Of a stretch of 64,000 nt of DNA, positions 53,663 to 62,929 are shown piece by piece (position 1 is the first letter of the stretch; each line of letters starts with the position of its first letter). Location: contig NZ_CP118259.1 of NCBI RefSeq assembly GCF_013337045.2, forward strand, positions 248,001 through 312,000, written 5' to 3'. The DNA is from Agrobacterium vitis. GTDB taxonomy: Bacteria > Pseudomonadota > Alphaproteobacteria > Rhizobiales > Rhizobiaceae. The notes below the pieces were generated by a model that did no database searches, was not told where the DNA came from, and saw only the letters and a program-made list of their open reading frames with translations. Position numbers and translations under genes: made by a program.

Positions 53663-55090
53663 TCAAGCCAGATGCTGGAAGGCCAGGATGGCGCAGGTGA
53701 CCGTGATGGCACCGCCGATGCGGGTGGCGATCTGCGAAAACGGCATCAGGCTCATCCGGTTGGCGGCGGTCAGAATGGCGATATCGCCGGTGCCGCCCTG
53801 GCCGCTGTGACAGCCGACCACAACGGCGACATCGATGGGAAACATCTTGACGAGGCGGGCAGACAGAAATCCGGTGCCGATCAATGTCAGCACGGTGCTG
53901 ACCACCGTGACCACCGTTTGCAGGGTAAAGGCGCTGATAAACGATTGCCACGGCGTGTAGGAAATGCCCATGGCAAACAGCAGGGGCCAGGTCACGATGC
54001 GCGAGAAAAACGCGTAAACTTCTCGTCCACCGTCTTCCAGGCTTGGCGAGACCAATTGACCCAGCTTGGCAATCACCACCAGAAACAGCATGGTGATCGG
54101 GGCTGGAAAATCCAGAAGCCGCTGGGCGAGAACACCCACCAGATAGAAGGTGATGATGGTGACGCCCGCCGTGGCAATCATTGCGCGATCCACAGGCTGT
54201 TCACCCGGCTTTTTGCCGTTGATGTCGATATTCAGCAGGCCCGCCTGCAACCGGCCTTCGCCGGTGAGGTGAGGATAGCGTTTGCCGAGCACATTCAGCA
54301 GGCCGCAAATCACCACTGCTGTAAAACTGCCCAGCATGACGACGGGAATAATCTGCGCGAAAATCTCGTTTTGCGGCTGAGACAGAACGCCGGAATAGCC
54401 CATGGACAGAGGGATTGCGCCTTCGCCGAGGCCTCCGGCCATGATGGGCAGGACGACGAAAAACAGGCTATGCTCGACGGTCATGCCCATGATCACGCCG
54501 ACCAGGGTACCAACCAGCATGGCAGTTATCGAGCTGATCGCCAAAGGCACGAAAATCTTGAAAAACCCGGCAATCAGCACGCTACGATCCATGCTGAGGA
54601 TGCTGCCGACAATGATGGCGGCAATATACATGTAGAGGAAATTGGAGCTCTTGACGAAACTGTCGATCGCTTCGGCGACCGGCGGCGGAATGATGCCGTA
54701 AAACACCATGGCAGACGGCACGACAAAACACAGGATCGCCGCTCCGCCCATCATACCGAGCCATGGCAGCCAGCGACCCAGCTGCATGAAGAAGAAGCCA
54801 CCAAAGGACAGAATGGCAATCGACATCGTCAGGTCGGAGGGCACTTTGCCGGTCGCGGCGAAGGCGGCAATCAATACGAAGAGAAGAATATAAATTGGAA
54901 CGGGAACGACGCCGATCTTCATATCGACGATCCGCCACCATTGTTCACGCCAGCCATTGATTGCGCCAGCCGGTGTTGAGTTGGGGGGGCGGTCATCGTG
55001 CTGAGTGGGAGTGTTGCCTTGCAGTCGTTCGGATGTTTTATCGGCCTGGGAAGCAGCTGAATGTTGATCGCTATCGAAAATTGATGGCAC
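53663..55090 (-). CDS. 2-Hydroxycarboxylate transporter (2HCT family, citrate/malate type)
   Basis: 475 residues with about 11 membrane segments after a 50-residue polar N terminus. The 2HCT family has re-entrant loops with GGxG motifs in both halves. Here they are IMAGGLGEGAIPLSMGYSGV and GCHSGQGGTGDIAILTAANR. Members (CitS, CimH, MaeP) carry citrate, malate or similar acids by symport with Na+ or H+. Substrate cannot be told from sequence. It stands alone, convergent with the DUF2778 gene, and probably has its own promoter at about 55100-55200. Confidence 0.93.
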   Translation of the reverse strand: MPSIFDSDQHSAASQADKTSERLQGNTPTQHDDRPPNSTPAGAINGWREQWWRIVDMKIGVVPVPIYILLFVLIAAFAATGKVPSDLTMSIAILSFGGFFFMQLGRWLPWLGMMGGAAILCFVVPSAMVFYGIIPPPVAEAIDSFVKSSNFLYMYIAAIIVGSILSMDRSVLIAGFFKIFVPLAISSITAMLVGTLVGVIMGMTVEHSLFFVVLPIMAGGLGEGAIPLSMGYSGVLSQPQNEIFAQIIPVVMLGSFTAVVICGLLNVLGKRYPHLTGEGRLQAGLLNIDINGKKPGEQPVDRAMIATAGVTIITFYLVGVLAQRLLDFPAPITMLFLVVIAKLGQLVSPSLEDGGREVYAFFSRIVTWPLLFAMGISYTPWQSFISAFTLQTVVTVVSTVLTLIGTGFLSARLVKMFPIDVAVVVGCHSGQGGTGDIAILTAANRMSLMPFSQIATRIGGAITVTCAILAFQHLA

Positions 55091-55206
55091 TATAAACTCC
55101 TGTCTAACGTCTGGGCTTCGTTTTATAGGAGCCTCCGCAAAGGTAAATTAAAAAAGTCCTGATGGCATGGGGCATATTTTCCCAGTGAATACGCCCTGCC
55201 GCTGCT

Positions 55207-56154
55207 TCAAAACCGCTCGCGATAAGCCTGGGGGGGCGTGGAGAGCATACGCAAGAAGCTTCGGCGCATGGTTTCATCCGCGCCGAACCCACAGCGCAGC
55301 CGTGTTTGTGCAACACTGACACCCTGTTCCAGCAGACGTCTTGCTGCTTCCACCCTTATTTCTTCCACGGCCCGCGCTGGCGTTCGTCCGGTGGATTTGA
55401 GGTAATGGCGACAAAAGCTGCGCGTGCTCATATGAACATGGTTGGCGAGCGTCTCCACCGACAGATCACGACGCAGATTATCCAGAATCCAGCTGTGCAA
55501 AGCGTCAAACCGGTCGCTCCCTTGCTGTAAAGCCAGCATGGTGCTGAACTGTGACTGTCCGCCGGGTCGCTTAAGAAAGACCACCAATTCGCGTGCAACA
55601 GCAAGAGCAAGGTTTCGGCCAAGATCGGCCTCCACCAGAGCCAGCGCCAGATCAATTCCCGCAGTGACGCCGGCGGATGTCCAGATATGGCCATCCTGAA
55701 GAAAGATCGGGTCCGGGTCGAGTTTGACCTGCGGAAAGCGTTCGGAAAACTCCGCACAGCGGTTCCAATGGGTGACGGCCTTCCGCCCGTCCAGCAAGCC
55801 AACCTCAGCCAGCAAAAATGCGCCACTACAGACCGAGCAAACACGGCGGGCATGGGCGGCCTTGGTGCTAATCCAGTCCAGAAGTTCCTGATCACGGCAG
55901 GCCGCGTTGACGCCACGCCCACCCGAAATAATCATCGTGTCGATTGGCTGATCTGTCTTTGAAAGCTGCTGGCTGGCAAGGGCCAAGCCAGAATTGGTCG
56001 TAACGTGCCCGGTCTTGCTAACCAAACGCACCTGATAGGCAGGTGCTTTGCCCAGCAGGCTCAATTCTTCATTGGCGGTGGAAAACACCTGAAATGGGCC
56101 GGTGATGTCGAGCAATTGGGCGCTTTCAAAGCCGAGAATATCGATGATACGCAT
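55207..56154 (-). CDS. GlxA-type transcriptional regulator (DJ-1/PfpI plus AraC)
   Basis: 315 residues. The N-terminal DJ-1/PfpI domain (1-190) has the nucleophile-elbow region VCSVCSGAFLLAEVGLLDGR, and GVTAGIDLALALVEADLGRN. The C-terminal AraC helix-turn-helix lies at about 215-315 (DLSVETLANHVHMSTRSFCR, then LRCGFGADETMRRSFLRMLS). Such regulators sense small metabolites and often control adjacent genes. The divergent neighbour is a DJ-1/PfpI enzyme of the isonitrile hydratase type, a plausible target. Confidence 0.93.
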   Translation of the reverse strand: MRIIDILGFESAQLLDITGPFQVFSTANEELSLLGKAPAYQVRLVSKTGHVTTNSGLALASQQLSKTDQPIDTMIISGGRGVNAACRDQELLDWISTKAAHARRVCSVCSGAFLLAEVGLLDGRKAVTHWNRCAEFSERFPQVKLDPDPIFLQDGHIWTSAGVTAGIDLALALVEADLGRNLALAVARELVVFLKRPGGQSQFSTMLALQQGSDRFDALHSWILDNLRRDLSVETLANHVHMSTRSFCRHYLKSTGRTPARAVEEIRVEAARRLLEQGVSVAQTRLRCGFGADETMRRSFLRMLSTPPQAYRERF

Positions 56155-56338
56155 GGATTGGCAGAATCCGAGTGATTGTTGGCAATTATGCCAATTCTTC
56201 TTCGGCTAGGGTGTCCGTGTCAATCCTCGCAGGAGACCCGTGCGGTGTTTGACGTTCACGCGCGCGTTTATGCCAAAGCGGAAAAATTCGGTGCGCTCAC
56301 CCTGCCACTCTGATGGCGCCCTTCGATAAGGAATGAAA

Positions 56339-57013
56339 ATGACCTTTCATGTCGGAATTCTCGTCTTTCCGAATGTTCAGCAGCTGGATCTGACGGGTCC
56401 ATTTGAGGTATTTGCCTCTGCGCCGGATGTTGTCGTGCATCTGATCTGGAAAGACCTGGAGCAGATCATCTCAGCGACAGGCTTAGCGCTGTCGCCAACA
56501 GTGACTTTCGCCCATTGCCCACGATTGGATGTCATTTGCGTGCCGGGCGGAAAAGGCATTGATGCCTTGATGCAAGATGAGGATGTGCTGACATTCCTCC
56601 GGGAAAAAGCGCCAGATGCAGCCTTTGTCACCTCTGTTTGCACGGGATCACTCGTGCTGGCGGCGGCGGGGTTGCTGAAGGATAAGAAAGCCACCAGCCA
56701 TTGGGCGTCAAAACACCTGCTGGCTCCATTGGGAGCAATTCCGACGCAGGGCCGGATCGTCACCGATGGCAATGTTATAACCGCAGGCGGGGTCACAGCC
56801 GGGATTGATTTTGGCCTGACCGTTCTTGCGGCCCTGATCGGTGAGGATGTGGCCCAAACGGTTCAACTGGCTTTGGAATATGCACCGGCTCCCCCCTTTC
56901 AGGCGGGAACACCGGAAACAGCACCGGCTGCCATCGTCGCCAGGGTGCGCGAAAACTTAGCAGCAACGCTGAAGCAACGGCAGGACATTGTTCGCCTGTT
57001 GACTGCTTCATAA
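56339..57013 (+). CDS. DJ-1/PfpI-family protein, isonitrile hydratase-like
   Basis: 224 residues. DJ-1/PfpI fold: VGILVFPNVQQLDLTGPFEV at the N terminus, the nucleophile Cys in FVTSVCTGSLVLAAAGLLKD, then SHWASKHLLAPLGA and ITAGGVTAGIDFGLTVLAAL. The family includes isonitrile hydratase InhA, which turns isonitriles into N-formamides through this Cys, and proteins of other function. I chose ATG 56339 with AAGGA 6 bases upstream; ATG 56333 directly abuts that site. Divergent from the GlxA-type regulator. Confidence 0.88.
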   Translation: MTFHVGILVFPNVQQLDLTGPFEVFASAPDVVVHLIWKDLEQIISATGLALSPTVTFAHCPRLDVICVPGGKGIDALMQDEDVLTFLREKAPDAAFVTSVCTGSLVLAAAGLLKDKKATSHWASKHLLAPLGAIPTQGRIVTDGNVITAGGVTAGIDFGLTVLAALIGEDVAQTVQLALEYAPAPPFQAGTPETAPAAIVARVRENLAATLKQRQDIVRLLTAS

Positions 57014-57022
57014 TTCCTTAAA

Positions 57023-57054
57023 TGACACGGCAGGGCGTCTGCCCTGCCGTGTCA
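57023..57054. terminator. Perfect 14-bp hairpin between convergent genes
   Basis: TGACACGGCAGGGC pairs with GCCCTGCCGTGTCA around GTCT, between the DJ-1-type gene stop (57013) and the chemoreceptor stop (57078). No clear T run. Confidence 0.65.
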
Positions 57055-57077
57055 CGTGGTTTGCAAGCTGATTCCGA

Positions 57078-59300
57078 TCAGGCGGCGCGCCGCATGCCCT
57101 GGTCGGCCTTGTGGACCCTGAACTGCGAGATCAGGTTGAGCAGGTTGACGGTTTCCTCGGCCAGTTTCGATGTGCTGGCAGCAGCTTCCTCGACCATGGC
57201 GGCGTTTTGCTGGGTCATCTGGTCCATCTGGTTGACGGCGGTGTTGACCTCGCTAAGGCCCGTCGATTGCTCGTTTGCAGCCGTGGCAATCGACGTGACC
57301 TGGGTGGAAATGCCGATGACCTTTTGCTGGATTTCCTTCAGCGCTTCCCCGGTGCCGGTTACCAGCCTCACGCCTGTTTCCACTTCATTCGACGATTTGG
57401 TAATCAGCGCCTTGATGTCCTTGGCAGCGGTGGCCGACCGCTGCGCCAGTTCGCGGACTTCCTGCGCGACAACCGCAAAGCCCTTGCCGGCCTCGCCAGC
57501 GCGGGCAGCCTCAACCCCGGCGTTCAGGGCCAGAAGGTTGGTTTGGAAAGCAATCTCGTCAATCACATTGATGATCTGGGTGATTTCGTTGGAGGCTTGC
57601 TCGATACGGCTCATGGCGGCTGTCGCGTCCTGGACGACATTTGCGGATTGCTCGGCAAAATGACGGGCTTCAGAGACCATTTTGCTGGATTCCTGCGCCC
57701 GCTCGGTCGAGGTTTTGACCGCTACGGTGATTTCTTCCAGGGCCGACGAAGTCTCTTCCAGCGAGGCCGCCTGGGTCTCTGTCCGCCGAGACAGATCGTT
57801 GGAGGCCTGGCGGATTTCGTCGGCGCCGCCGTTGATGACATCTGCGGATTGGCGCACCTGTTCCATCAGCAGCCGCAGCTTGGTCATGGTGTCATTGACA
57901 TTGGTTTGCAGTTCGGCAAACACACCTTGATATTTGCCGTTCATGGCTTCCGTCAGGTCGCCATTGGAAAGGGCGGACACAACGCGCCTGGTCTCTGCTA
58001 TGCCCTTATCCACGGAGTCGACCAGCGTGTTGACGTTATGGGCAAAGGCGTCCAGATCCGGATTGTCGTAGTGCTTGGTAATGCGGCTGGTGAAATTACC
58101 GGCGACCGCTGCTGAGACGACTGTGGCAATATCGGATTGCAGATCGGCATTTTTCTGCTGCAAGGCAGCGTCCTGGGCGGCCAGCTGGCGAATTTTGATG
58201 GCATTCTGCTTGAAGACATTGACGGCCTTGGCCATCAGCCCAACCTCGTTATCGTATGCGAGGCCCGGAATATCGGTTTCCAGTTGATTGTCGGCCAGCT
58301 TGCCCATGGCCGAGGTGATTGCAAAGATCGGACGGCTGATGCTGCGGGCGATTATGAAAGCCAGCACGGAGGCGAGGATCAGGGCGAGTGCGGCGACAAT
58401 AATGGCGGTGGTGATCGAATCGCGCATTGTCTCATCGATGCGAGGGCCGAGCGTGTCCTGCTCCTTCTTCAGGATCAGTTTCAAATCCTCGGTTTCCTTG
58501 CCCAGTTTTGGACCAACGACGTTCATGACATCGGTGATGACGGCATTGCGCTTGGTGATGACCGCCTGGGTCTTTTTCAAGTCACCGATATAGGTGTTGA
58601 GATCATCCAAACTGGCCTTGAACTGCTGGAGGCGGTCCGGGCTGGTAATGGCGGCGGTAACGGCGCTGCTGTTGGCCAATGCATCCTGGCCTGCCGCCAG
58701 CGCATTTTCAAAATCCTTGGTTTCGTTGTTCAACAGGTATTTTGCAGTGGCCAAGCGCATGACAAATGTCGAGGTTTGGAACACGCTGGCTTCATAGGCC
58801 GCCTCGGTGTTGCCAGTCCTGTCAAAATCAGCAAGAATGTCATTCATGGATTTCTGGAGCCTCGGCCCGATGACATCGAGGCTTTCATCTACAAGTTTGT
58901 CGCGTTCCGTTTGTGCGGCGACCACGGCTTTGAAGCCATTTTCATAATCTGAAACTGCGGTCGTAAATCCTGAAGTCGCAGCCTTTTCCACATCTGTGCG
59001 CGCCATGCCTGCGAGCGTGACGGCGCTCTCCTTGACGGTGGTCAGGCGCCTATCAAAAGCGGTAAGATTCTCGGCAGACTGGGTGGTTTGATATTTCGTG
59101 AAGGCCAGCCGGGCCTCCAGCATGTTTGCCTGCACGCGGCCCGCTTCATTGGTCAGCCGGGCAATACTGCGATAATCCGAGAAATCGGATTGATTGCCGG
59201 TGTTCGAGTACACCGACATCCCTGCAATTGTAATGAGTATGGCAATGATGATGCCAAAACCACCATAGATCTTGTGGTTGAGTTTCATATTGTCAAGCAT
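57078..59300 (-). CDS. Methyl-accepting chemotaxis protein
   Basis: 740 residues. Membrane helix 1 at about 13-30, a periplasmic, all-helical sensor of about 265 residues, helix 2 at about 297-320, HAMP ([20 protein letters not shown]), a second HAMP-like stretch at about 410-460, and the signalling domain with the invariant hairpin tip [20 protein letters not shown] ([17 protein letters not shown]). The size and helical pattern suggest a helical-bimodular sensor. The C terminus ([11 protein letters not shown]) has no CheR-binding pentapeptide. Ligand unknown. Starts ATG 59300 or 59288. Confidence 0.94.
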   Translation of the reverse strand: MLDNMKLNHKIYGGFGIIIAILITIAGMSVYSNTGNQSDFSDYRSIARLTNEAGRVQANMLEARLAFTKYQTTQSAENLTAFDRRLTTVKESAVTLAGMARTDVEKAATSGFTTAVSDYENGFKAVVAAQTERDKLVDESLDVIGPRLQKSMNDILADFDRTGNTEAAYEASVFQTSTFVMRLATAKYLLNNETKDFENALAAGQDALANSSAVTAAITSPDRLQQFKASLDDLNTYIGDLKKTQAVITKRNAVITDVMNVVGPKLGKETEDLKLILKKEQDTLGPRIDETMRDSITTAIIVAALALILASVLAFIIARSISRPIFAITSAMGKLADNQLETDIPGLAYDNEVGLMAKAVNVFKQNAIKIRQLAAQDAALQQKNADLQSDIATVVSAAVAGNFTSRITKHYDNPDLDAFAHNVNTLVDSVDKGIAETRRVVSALSNGDLTEAMNGKYQGVFAELQTNVNDTMTKLRLLMEQVRQSADVINGGADEIRQASNDLSRRTETQAASLEETSSALEEITVAVKTSTERAQESSKMVSEARHFAEQSANVVQDATAAMSRIEQASNEITQIINVIDEIAFQTNLLALNAGVEAARAGEAGKGFAVVAQEVRELAQRSATAAKDIKALITKSSNEVETGVRLVTGTGEALKEIQQKVIGISTQVTSIATAANEQSTGLSEVNTAVNQMDQMTQQNAAMVEEAAASTSKLAEETVNLLNLISQFRVHKADQGMRRAA

Positions 59301-60106
59301 GGCTCAGTGTCCTCGTTTGTTTCAAGAGCATTTTCCGTCATTTTGCACTGTAAATTAATAAAATCTAATGTAGAGAAAAATAAATTAAATAATTGTGAAG
59401 CAGTCAGCTGTCGAGATTTATCGGCAAGTAAAACCGCTCGATAAATAGAAACACGGTCATTTTCGTCCCGGTCTGGAATATGGGATGAAATCGATTCTGG
59501 TAGTGTGACTGGAGAATATTTTTATTTACTTCTAATGATCTAATAAAAAAACTAAAAATTTATGAATAATGAAAACACAGAAACAAAATGTGAATCTTAA
59601 CAAATAATAGCTATTTTTATATTCAATTATCGATTGAATACTGAAGTTGAGATAAAAATGATTTCCGTATTAAAAGCAATGTTAGAAGTCGGGCCGCGTG
59701 TTGCATATGCGAATAAATCTAGTATATTTTGAATATGAGATATTTAGTGTTTTCAACGAGAGGATGCAGCGCATCTTTGAGCTTTCGTATAATATAGGTA
59801 GCAGTAACGCCCTCGCATTGTTGTGGGCGCAGTTGCATCGCAATAGCCCCGGCTCTTTGCCAAGAGCAGCATTGCATATATCATCATTGGTTGAATTGGC
59901 TGCCCGTGAAAATCACCTAGGGTTGTGAATTCATTCGACCTAGAGAACATGATGCTGTGAGTGCGTCCTTAGACAACTCTGGTGGGCATCATAAACTTGA
60001 CGTACAACAAGGCTTGACTGCGATGCCGGTCGAGTTCGCCGGTCATGCTCCCATGATTTTCGCTCACAGGGTCATCGCTTTTGAATGCTATTCGCGATGA
60101 TGGCTG
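59301..60106. other. Long AT-rich intergenic region
   Basis: About 800 bases before the repeat cluster. It is clearly richer in A and T than the surroundings, particularly 59340-59760. The part next to 59300 should hold the chemoreceptor promoter. Short frames exist on both strands (for example 59698-59928 plus, 59753-59950 minus), but neither has a ribosome site or a product I recognise. Confidence 0.5.
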
Positions 60107-60153
60107 CTGCATAATTCCTCAAATCGGAATCGATTAAGGAGAAAATTATGCAG
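60107..60153. repeat. Rhizobial-type intergenic palindrome A
   Basis: CTGCATAATT (60107-60116) and AATTATGCAG (60144-60153) are exact complements, with an inner imperfect CCT.AAATCG/CGATTAAGG stem. Similar palindromes are common between genes in rhizobia. Part of it matches the hairpin after flgD (35321). Confidence 0.6.
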
Positions 60154-60165
60154 GAGATTTAAAGA

Positions 60166-60207
60166 GTTATAGCGCCGTGCGTTTTATAAAACGCTCGGCG
60201 CTATAAC
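60166..60207. repeat. Intergenic palindrome B
   Basis: GTTATAGCGCCG...CGGCGCTATAAC with a palindromic centre GCGTTTTATAAAACGC. 42 bases, all complementary except one T/T pair. It lies 12 bases after palindrome A, giving a two-part element. Confidence 0.6.
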
Positions 60208-60222
60208 GTCTGTTGTTTTCGG

Positions 60223-60243
60223 AAAAAAGTGGTTTCCACTTTT
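60223..60243 (-). terminator. Terminator of the zwf-pgl-edd operon
   Basis: Read on the minus strand, AAAAGTGG pairs with CCACTTTT over an AAA loop and runs into further T residues, 14 bases after the edd stop codon. Confidence 0.75.
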
Positions 60244-60256
60244 CCTAAGGCAAACT

Positions 60257-62074
60257 CTAGAACAGCACGCTGGCGCCCTGATCTGCCGGGCCTGCAATGC
60301 GACGCAGGGGGGCAAATAGTTCACGTCCCATGCCGAAGTCATTGTCTGTGAGGTCGATGACTTCGGGGCTGCGACCGGCAAATTCCGCTGCATCGACAAG
60401 CACTTCCAGCGTCCCCGCCACGGCATCGAGGCGGATCATGTCGCCATCGCGGATCTTGGCAATTGGCCCGCCATCGACGGCTTCCGGCGTGACGTGGATT
60501 GCGGCAGGCACCTTGCCAGACGCGCCGGACATGCGTCCGTCCGTCACCAGCGCCACCTTGAGGCCACGGTCCTGAAGCACGCCAAGCGACGGGGTCAGTT
60601 TATGCAGTTCCGGCATGCCATTGGCCTTCGGGCCTTGGAAGCGCACCACGGCGATGAAGTCGCGGTTCATCTTGCCTGCCTTGAAGGCATCCTGCATGTC
60701 CTGCTGGCTATGGAACACCATGGCAGGTGCCTCGACGATGTGGCGCTCCGGCTTGACGGCGGAGATCTTGATGACAGCCTTGCCCATATTGCCGGTCAGC
60801 ATTTTCAAGCCGCCATTCGCCTGGAACGGTGCTTCGATCCGCGACAACACTTTCGGATCGGCGCTGTCTTCGGGCGAGGGCTGGCGGTCGACGGTGCCGT
60901 CGGCGTTCAGATGCGGCTCGATCGTGTAGGCGGAAAGCCCCTGGCCATAGACCGTGCGCACATCGTCATGCACAAAACCGGCGCGCAGCAATTGCTTGAT
61001 CAGGAAGCCCATGCCGCCGGCGGCGTGAAAATGGTTCACATCCGCAGAACCGTTCGGATAGACGCGGGCCAGAAGCGGCACGATGTCGGAGAGGTCGGAA
61101 ATATCCTGCCAGCTGAGCAGAATGCCCGCCGCCCGCGCCATGGCGATCAGATGCATGGTGTGATTGGTGGAGCCGCCCGTGGCATGCAGGCCGACCACGC
61201 CATTGACGATGGAGCGCTCATCGATCATTTCGCCCGATGGCGTGTATTGGTTGCCAAGCGCGGTAATTGCCAGCGCCCGCTTGGTGGCTTCGCGGGTCAG
61301 CGCATCGCGCAGAGGTGTGCCGGGATTGATGAAGGAGGCGCCGGGCATGTGAAAGCCCATGATTTCCATCAGCATCTGGTTGGAATTGGCGGTGCCGTAG
61401 AAGGTGCAGGTGCCGGGGCCGTGATAGGATTTGGATTCGGCTTCCAGCAGTTCGGCCCGGCCAACCTTGCCCTCGGCATAGAGCTGGCGAATGCGGGTCT
61501 TTTCGTCATTCGGCAGGCCTGTGGTCATCGGTCCAGCCGGAATGAACACCGAGGGCAGATGACCGAAGGTCAGTGCCGCAATCATCAGGCCGGGGACGAT
61601 CTTGTCGCATACGCCCAGAAACACGGCCGCATCGAACATGTTGTGGCTGAGGCCGATGCCAGCCGCCATGGCGATCACATCGCGGGAAAACAGCGACAGT
61701 TCCATGCCGGGCTGGCCTTGGGTTACGCCATCGCACATGGCTGGCACGCCGCCTGCCACCTGGGCGACGCCGCCCACTTCGCTGGCTGCCTGGCGGATCA
61801 GCGCCGGATAGGTTTCAAACGGCTGATGCGCCGAAAGCATATCGTTATAGGCGGTGATGATGCCGAGATTGGGGACGGTGTCGCCAGCCAGTGCGGCCTT
61901 GTCCCCGGGGGAACAGACCGCAAAGCCATGGGCGAGATTGCCGCAGGCCAGCGAACCCCGGTTGACGCCCTTGCCAGCGGCACGGCGAACGCGATCCAGA
62001 TAGGCTTCGCGGGTCGGCTTGGAGCGCTCGACAATGCGCTTGGTGATGGTTTCGATACGGTGATCGGCACTCAT
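60257..62074 (-). CDS. edd: 6-Phosphogluconate dehydratase Edd
   Basis: 605 residues. It turns 6-phosphogluconate into KDPG, the first specific step of the Entner-Doudoroff pathway. Member of the IlvD/Edd iron-sulfur dehydratases, with the cluster cysteines in [33 protein letters not shown] and [20 protein letters not shown], and the C-terminal [21 protein letters not shown] chose ATG 62074 since AGGAAGG lies 9 bases upstream; the ATG at 62083 directly abuts it. Last gene of zwf-pgl-edd. Confidence 0.97.
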   Translation of the reverse strand: MSADHRIETITKRIVERSKPTREAYLDRVRRAAGKGVNRGSLACGNLAHGFAVCSPGDKAALAGDTVPNLGIITAYNDMLSAHQPFETYPALIRQAASEVGGVAQVAGGVPAMCDGVTQGQPGMELSLFSRDVIAMAAGIGLSHNMFDAAVFLGVCDKIVPGLMIAALTFGHLPSVFIPAGPMTTGLPNDEKTRIRQLYAEGKVGRAELLEAESKSYHGPGTCTFYGTANSNQMLMEIMGFHMPGASFINPGTPLRDALTREATKRALAITALGNQYTPSGEMIDERSIVNGVVGLHATGGSTNHTMHLIAMARAAGILLSWQDISDLSDIVPLLARVYPNGSADVNHFHAAGGMGFLIKQLLRAGFVHDDVRTVYGQGLSAYTIEPHLNADGTVDRQPSPEDSADPKVLSRIEAPFQANGGLKMLTGNMGKAVIKISAVKPERHIVEAPAMVFHSQQDMQDAFKAGKMNRDFIAVVRFQGPKANGMPELHKLTPSLGVLQDRGLKVALVTDGRMSGASGKVPAAIHVTPEAVDGGPIAKIRDGDMIRLDAVAGTLEVLVDAAEFAGRSPEVIDLTDNDFGMGRELFAPLRRIAGPADQGASVLF

Positions 62075-62105
62075 GGAAAGCATCCTTCCTGAAAAGGGCA
62101 GGGGC

Positions 62106-62141
62106 GGCGACCTTGGCGCTTGTTAAAGCGCTGCGGTCGCC
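62106..62141 (-). other. Hairpin between pgl and edd
   Basis: GGCGACC (62106-62112) pairs with GGTCGCC (62135-62141) and an inner GCGCTT/AAGCGC helix (62116-62121 / 62126-62131) closes a GTTA loop. No T run. It lies between two genes that should share a transcript, so it may tune edd expression. It contains AAAGCGCT, which resembles the core of the AglR operators. Confidence 0.5.
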
Positions 62142-62217
62142 CGCGCTATTGGGCCTCGTTCGTCAAGGCCGCATCGCTTTTGATGCCAGCCTGGCTATCA
62201 GGGCGTTCTGATCGAGA

Positions 62218-62916
62218 TCAGGGCGCCCAGTAAATATCGACAGGCGTCTCGGCCCGGGCCAATACGGCGCGAACAGGCATTTCGGTCTCGTCCGTCCCCG
62301 CCAACGCCTTGTCCAGCACCGCCTGCTTTTCCGCGCCCTCGATATGGACGATCAGCAGACCGGCATCAGCGAGGCTGGAAAAAGACAGGGTCAGCCGTGG
62401 CTCGCCAGCACCCGGCGCTTGCATGGTGATCACCCGGGGTGGCAGCGTCAGGTCAAGCGCGTCTTCCAGATTATCGCCACCCGGGAAGAACGACGCGGTG
62501 TGGCCATCGGTTCCCATGCCGAGGATAACCACGTCGAGCGGCGTGCCAAGGTCGGACACCGCATCGCTCGCCACCGCAGCAGCAGCCTCGATGGTCTCTT
62601 CCGGCGAATAGAGCGGCACGAATTCGGCCTCGGCGGCCTGGTTCTTCAACAGATGCGTGGCGACCAGCAAATGGTTGGAACGGGGATTGTCCTCAGGCAC
62701 GAAACGCTCGTCGACCAGCGTCACCGAGACTTTATCCCAGTCCAAGGCCTTTTGCGACAGTGCCTCGAAGAAGGCCTTGGGCGTGGAGCCACCGGAGACG
62801 GCCAGCGAAGCAGCACCGGAGGCGGTAATTGCCTCCGTCAGCGCTGCGGCCACACGGTCGGCCAGCGCTGTTGCCAGCGCCGCGCCAGTGTCAAAGCTAT
62901 GCAGTGTATGCGCCAT
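62218..62916 (-). CDS. pgl: 6-Phosphogluconolactonase Pgl
   Basis: 232 residues, the size of DevB/SOL-type lactonases. It hydrolyses 6-phosphogluconolactone to 6-phosphogluconate, between Zwf and Edd. Blocks: SLAVSGGSTPKAFFEALSQK, DKVSVTLVDERFVPEDNPRS (NHLLVATHLL), DVVILGMGTDGHTASFFPGG. I chose ATG 62916 (MAHTLHSFDTGAAL) with GAGGG upstream. ATG 62937, overlapping the zwf stop, would add 7 residues and is possible. Confidence 0.95.
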   Translation of the reverse strand: MAHTLHSFDTGAALATALADRVAAALTEAITASGAASLAVSGGSTPKAFFEALSQKALDWDKVSVTLVDERFVPEDNPRSNHLLVATHLLKNQAAEAEFVPLYSPEETIEAAAAVASDAVSDLGTPLDVVILGMGTDGHTASFFPGGDNLEDALDLTLPPRVITMQAPGAGEPRLTLSFSSLADAGLLIVHIEGAEKQAVLDKALAGTDETEMPVRAVLARAETPVDIYWAP

Positions 62917-62929
62917 GATGCCAATGCCC

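Noticed and set aside
53618..54979. 453-codon open frame on the plus strand
   Set aside because: Antisense to the 2HCT transporter and low-complexity His/Gln/Asp rich; begins inside the shared terminator.
59698..59928. 76-codon frame in the AT-rich gap
   Set aside because: No ribosome site, no recognisable product, and an equally long frame on the other strand; left as non-coding.
60494..62092. 532-codon open frame on the plus strand
   Set aside because: Antisense to edd, which has clear cluster motifs; the product looks like reversed coding sequence.
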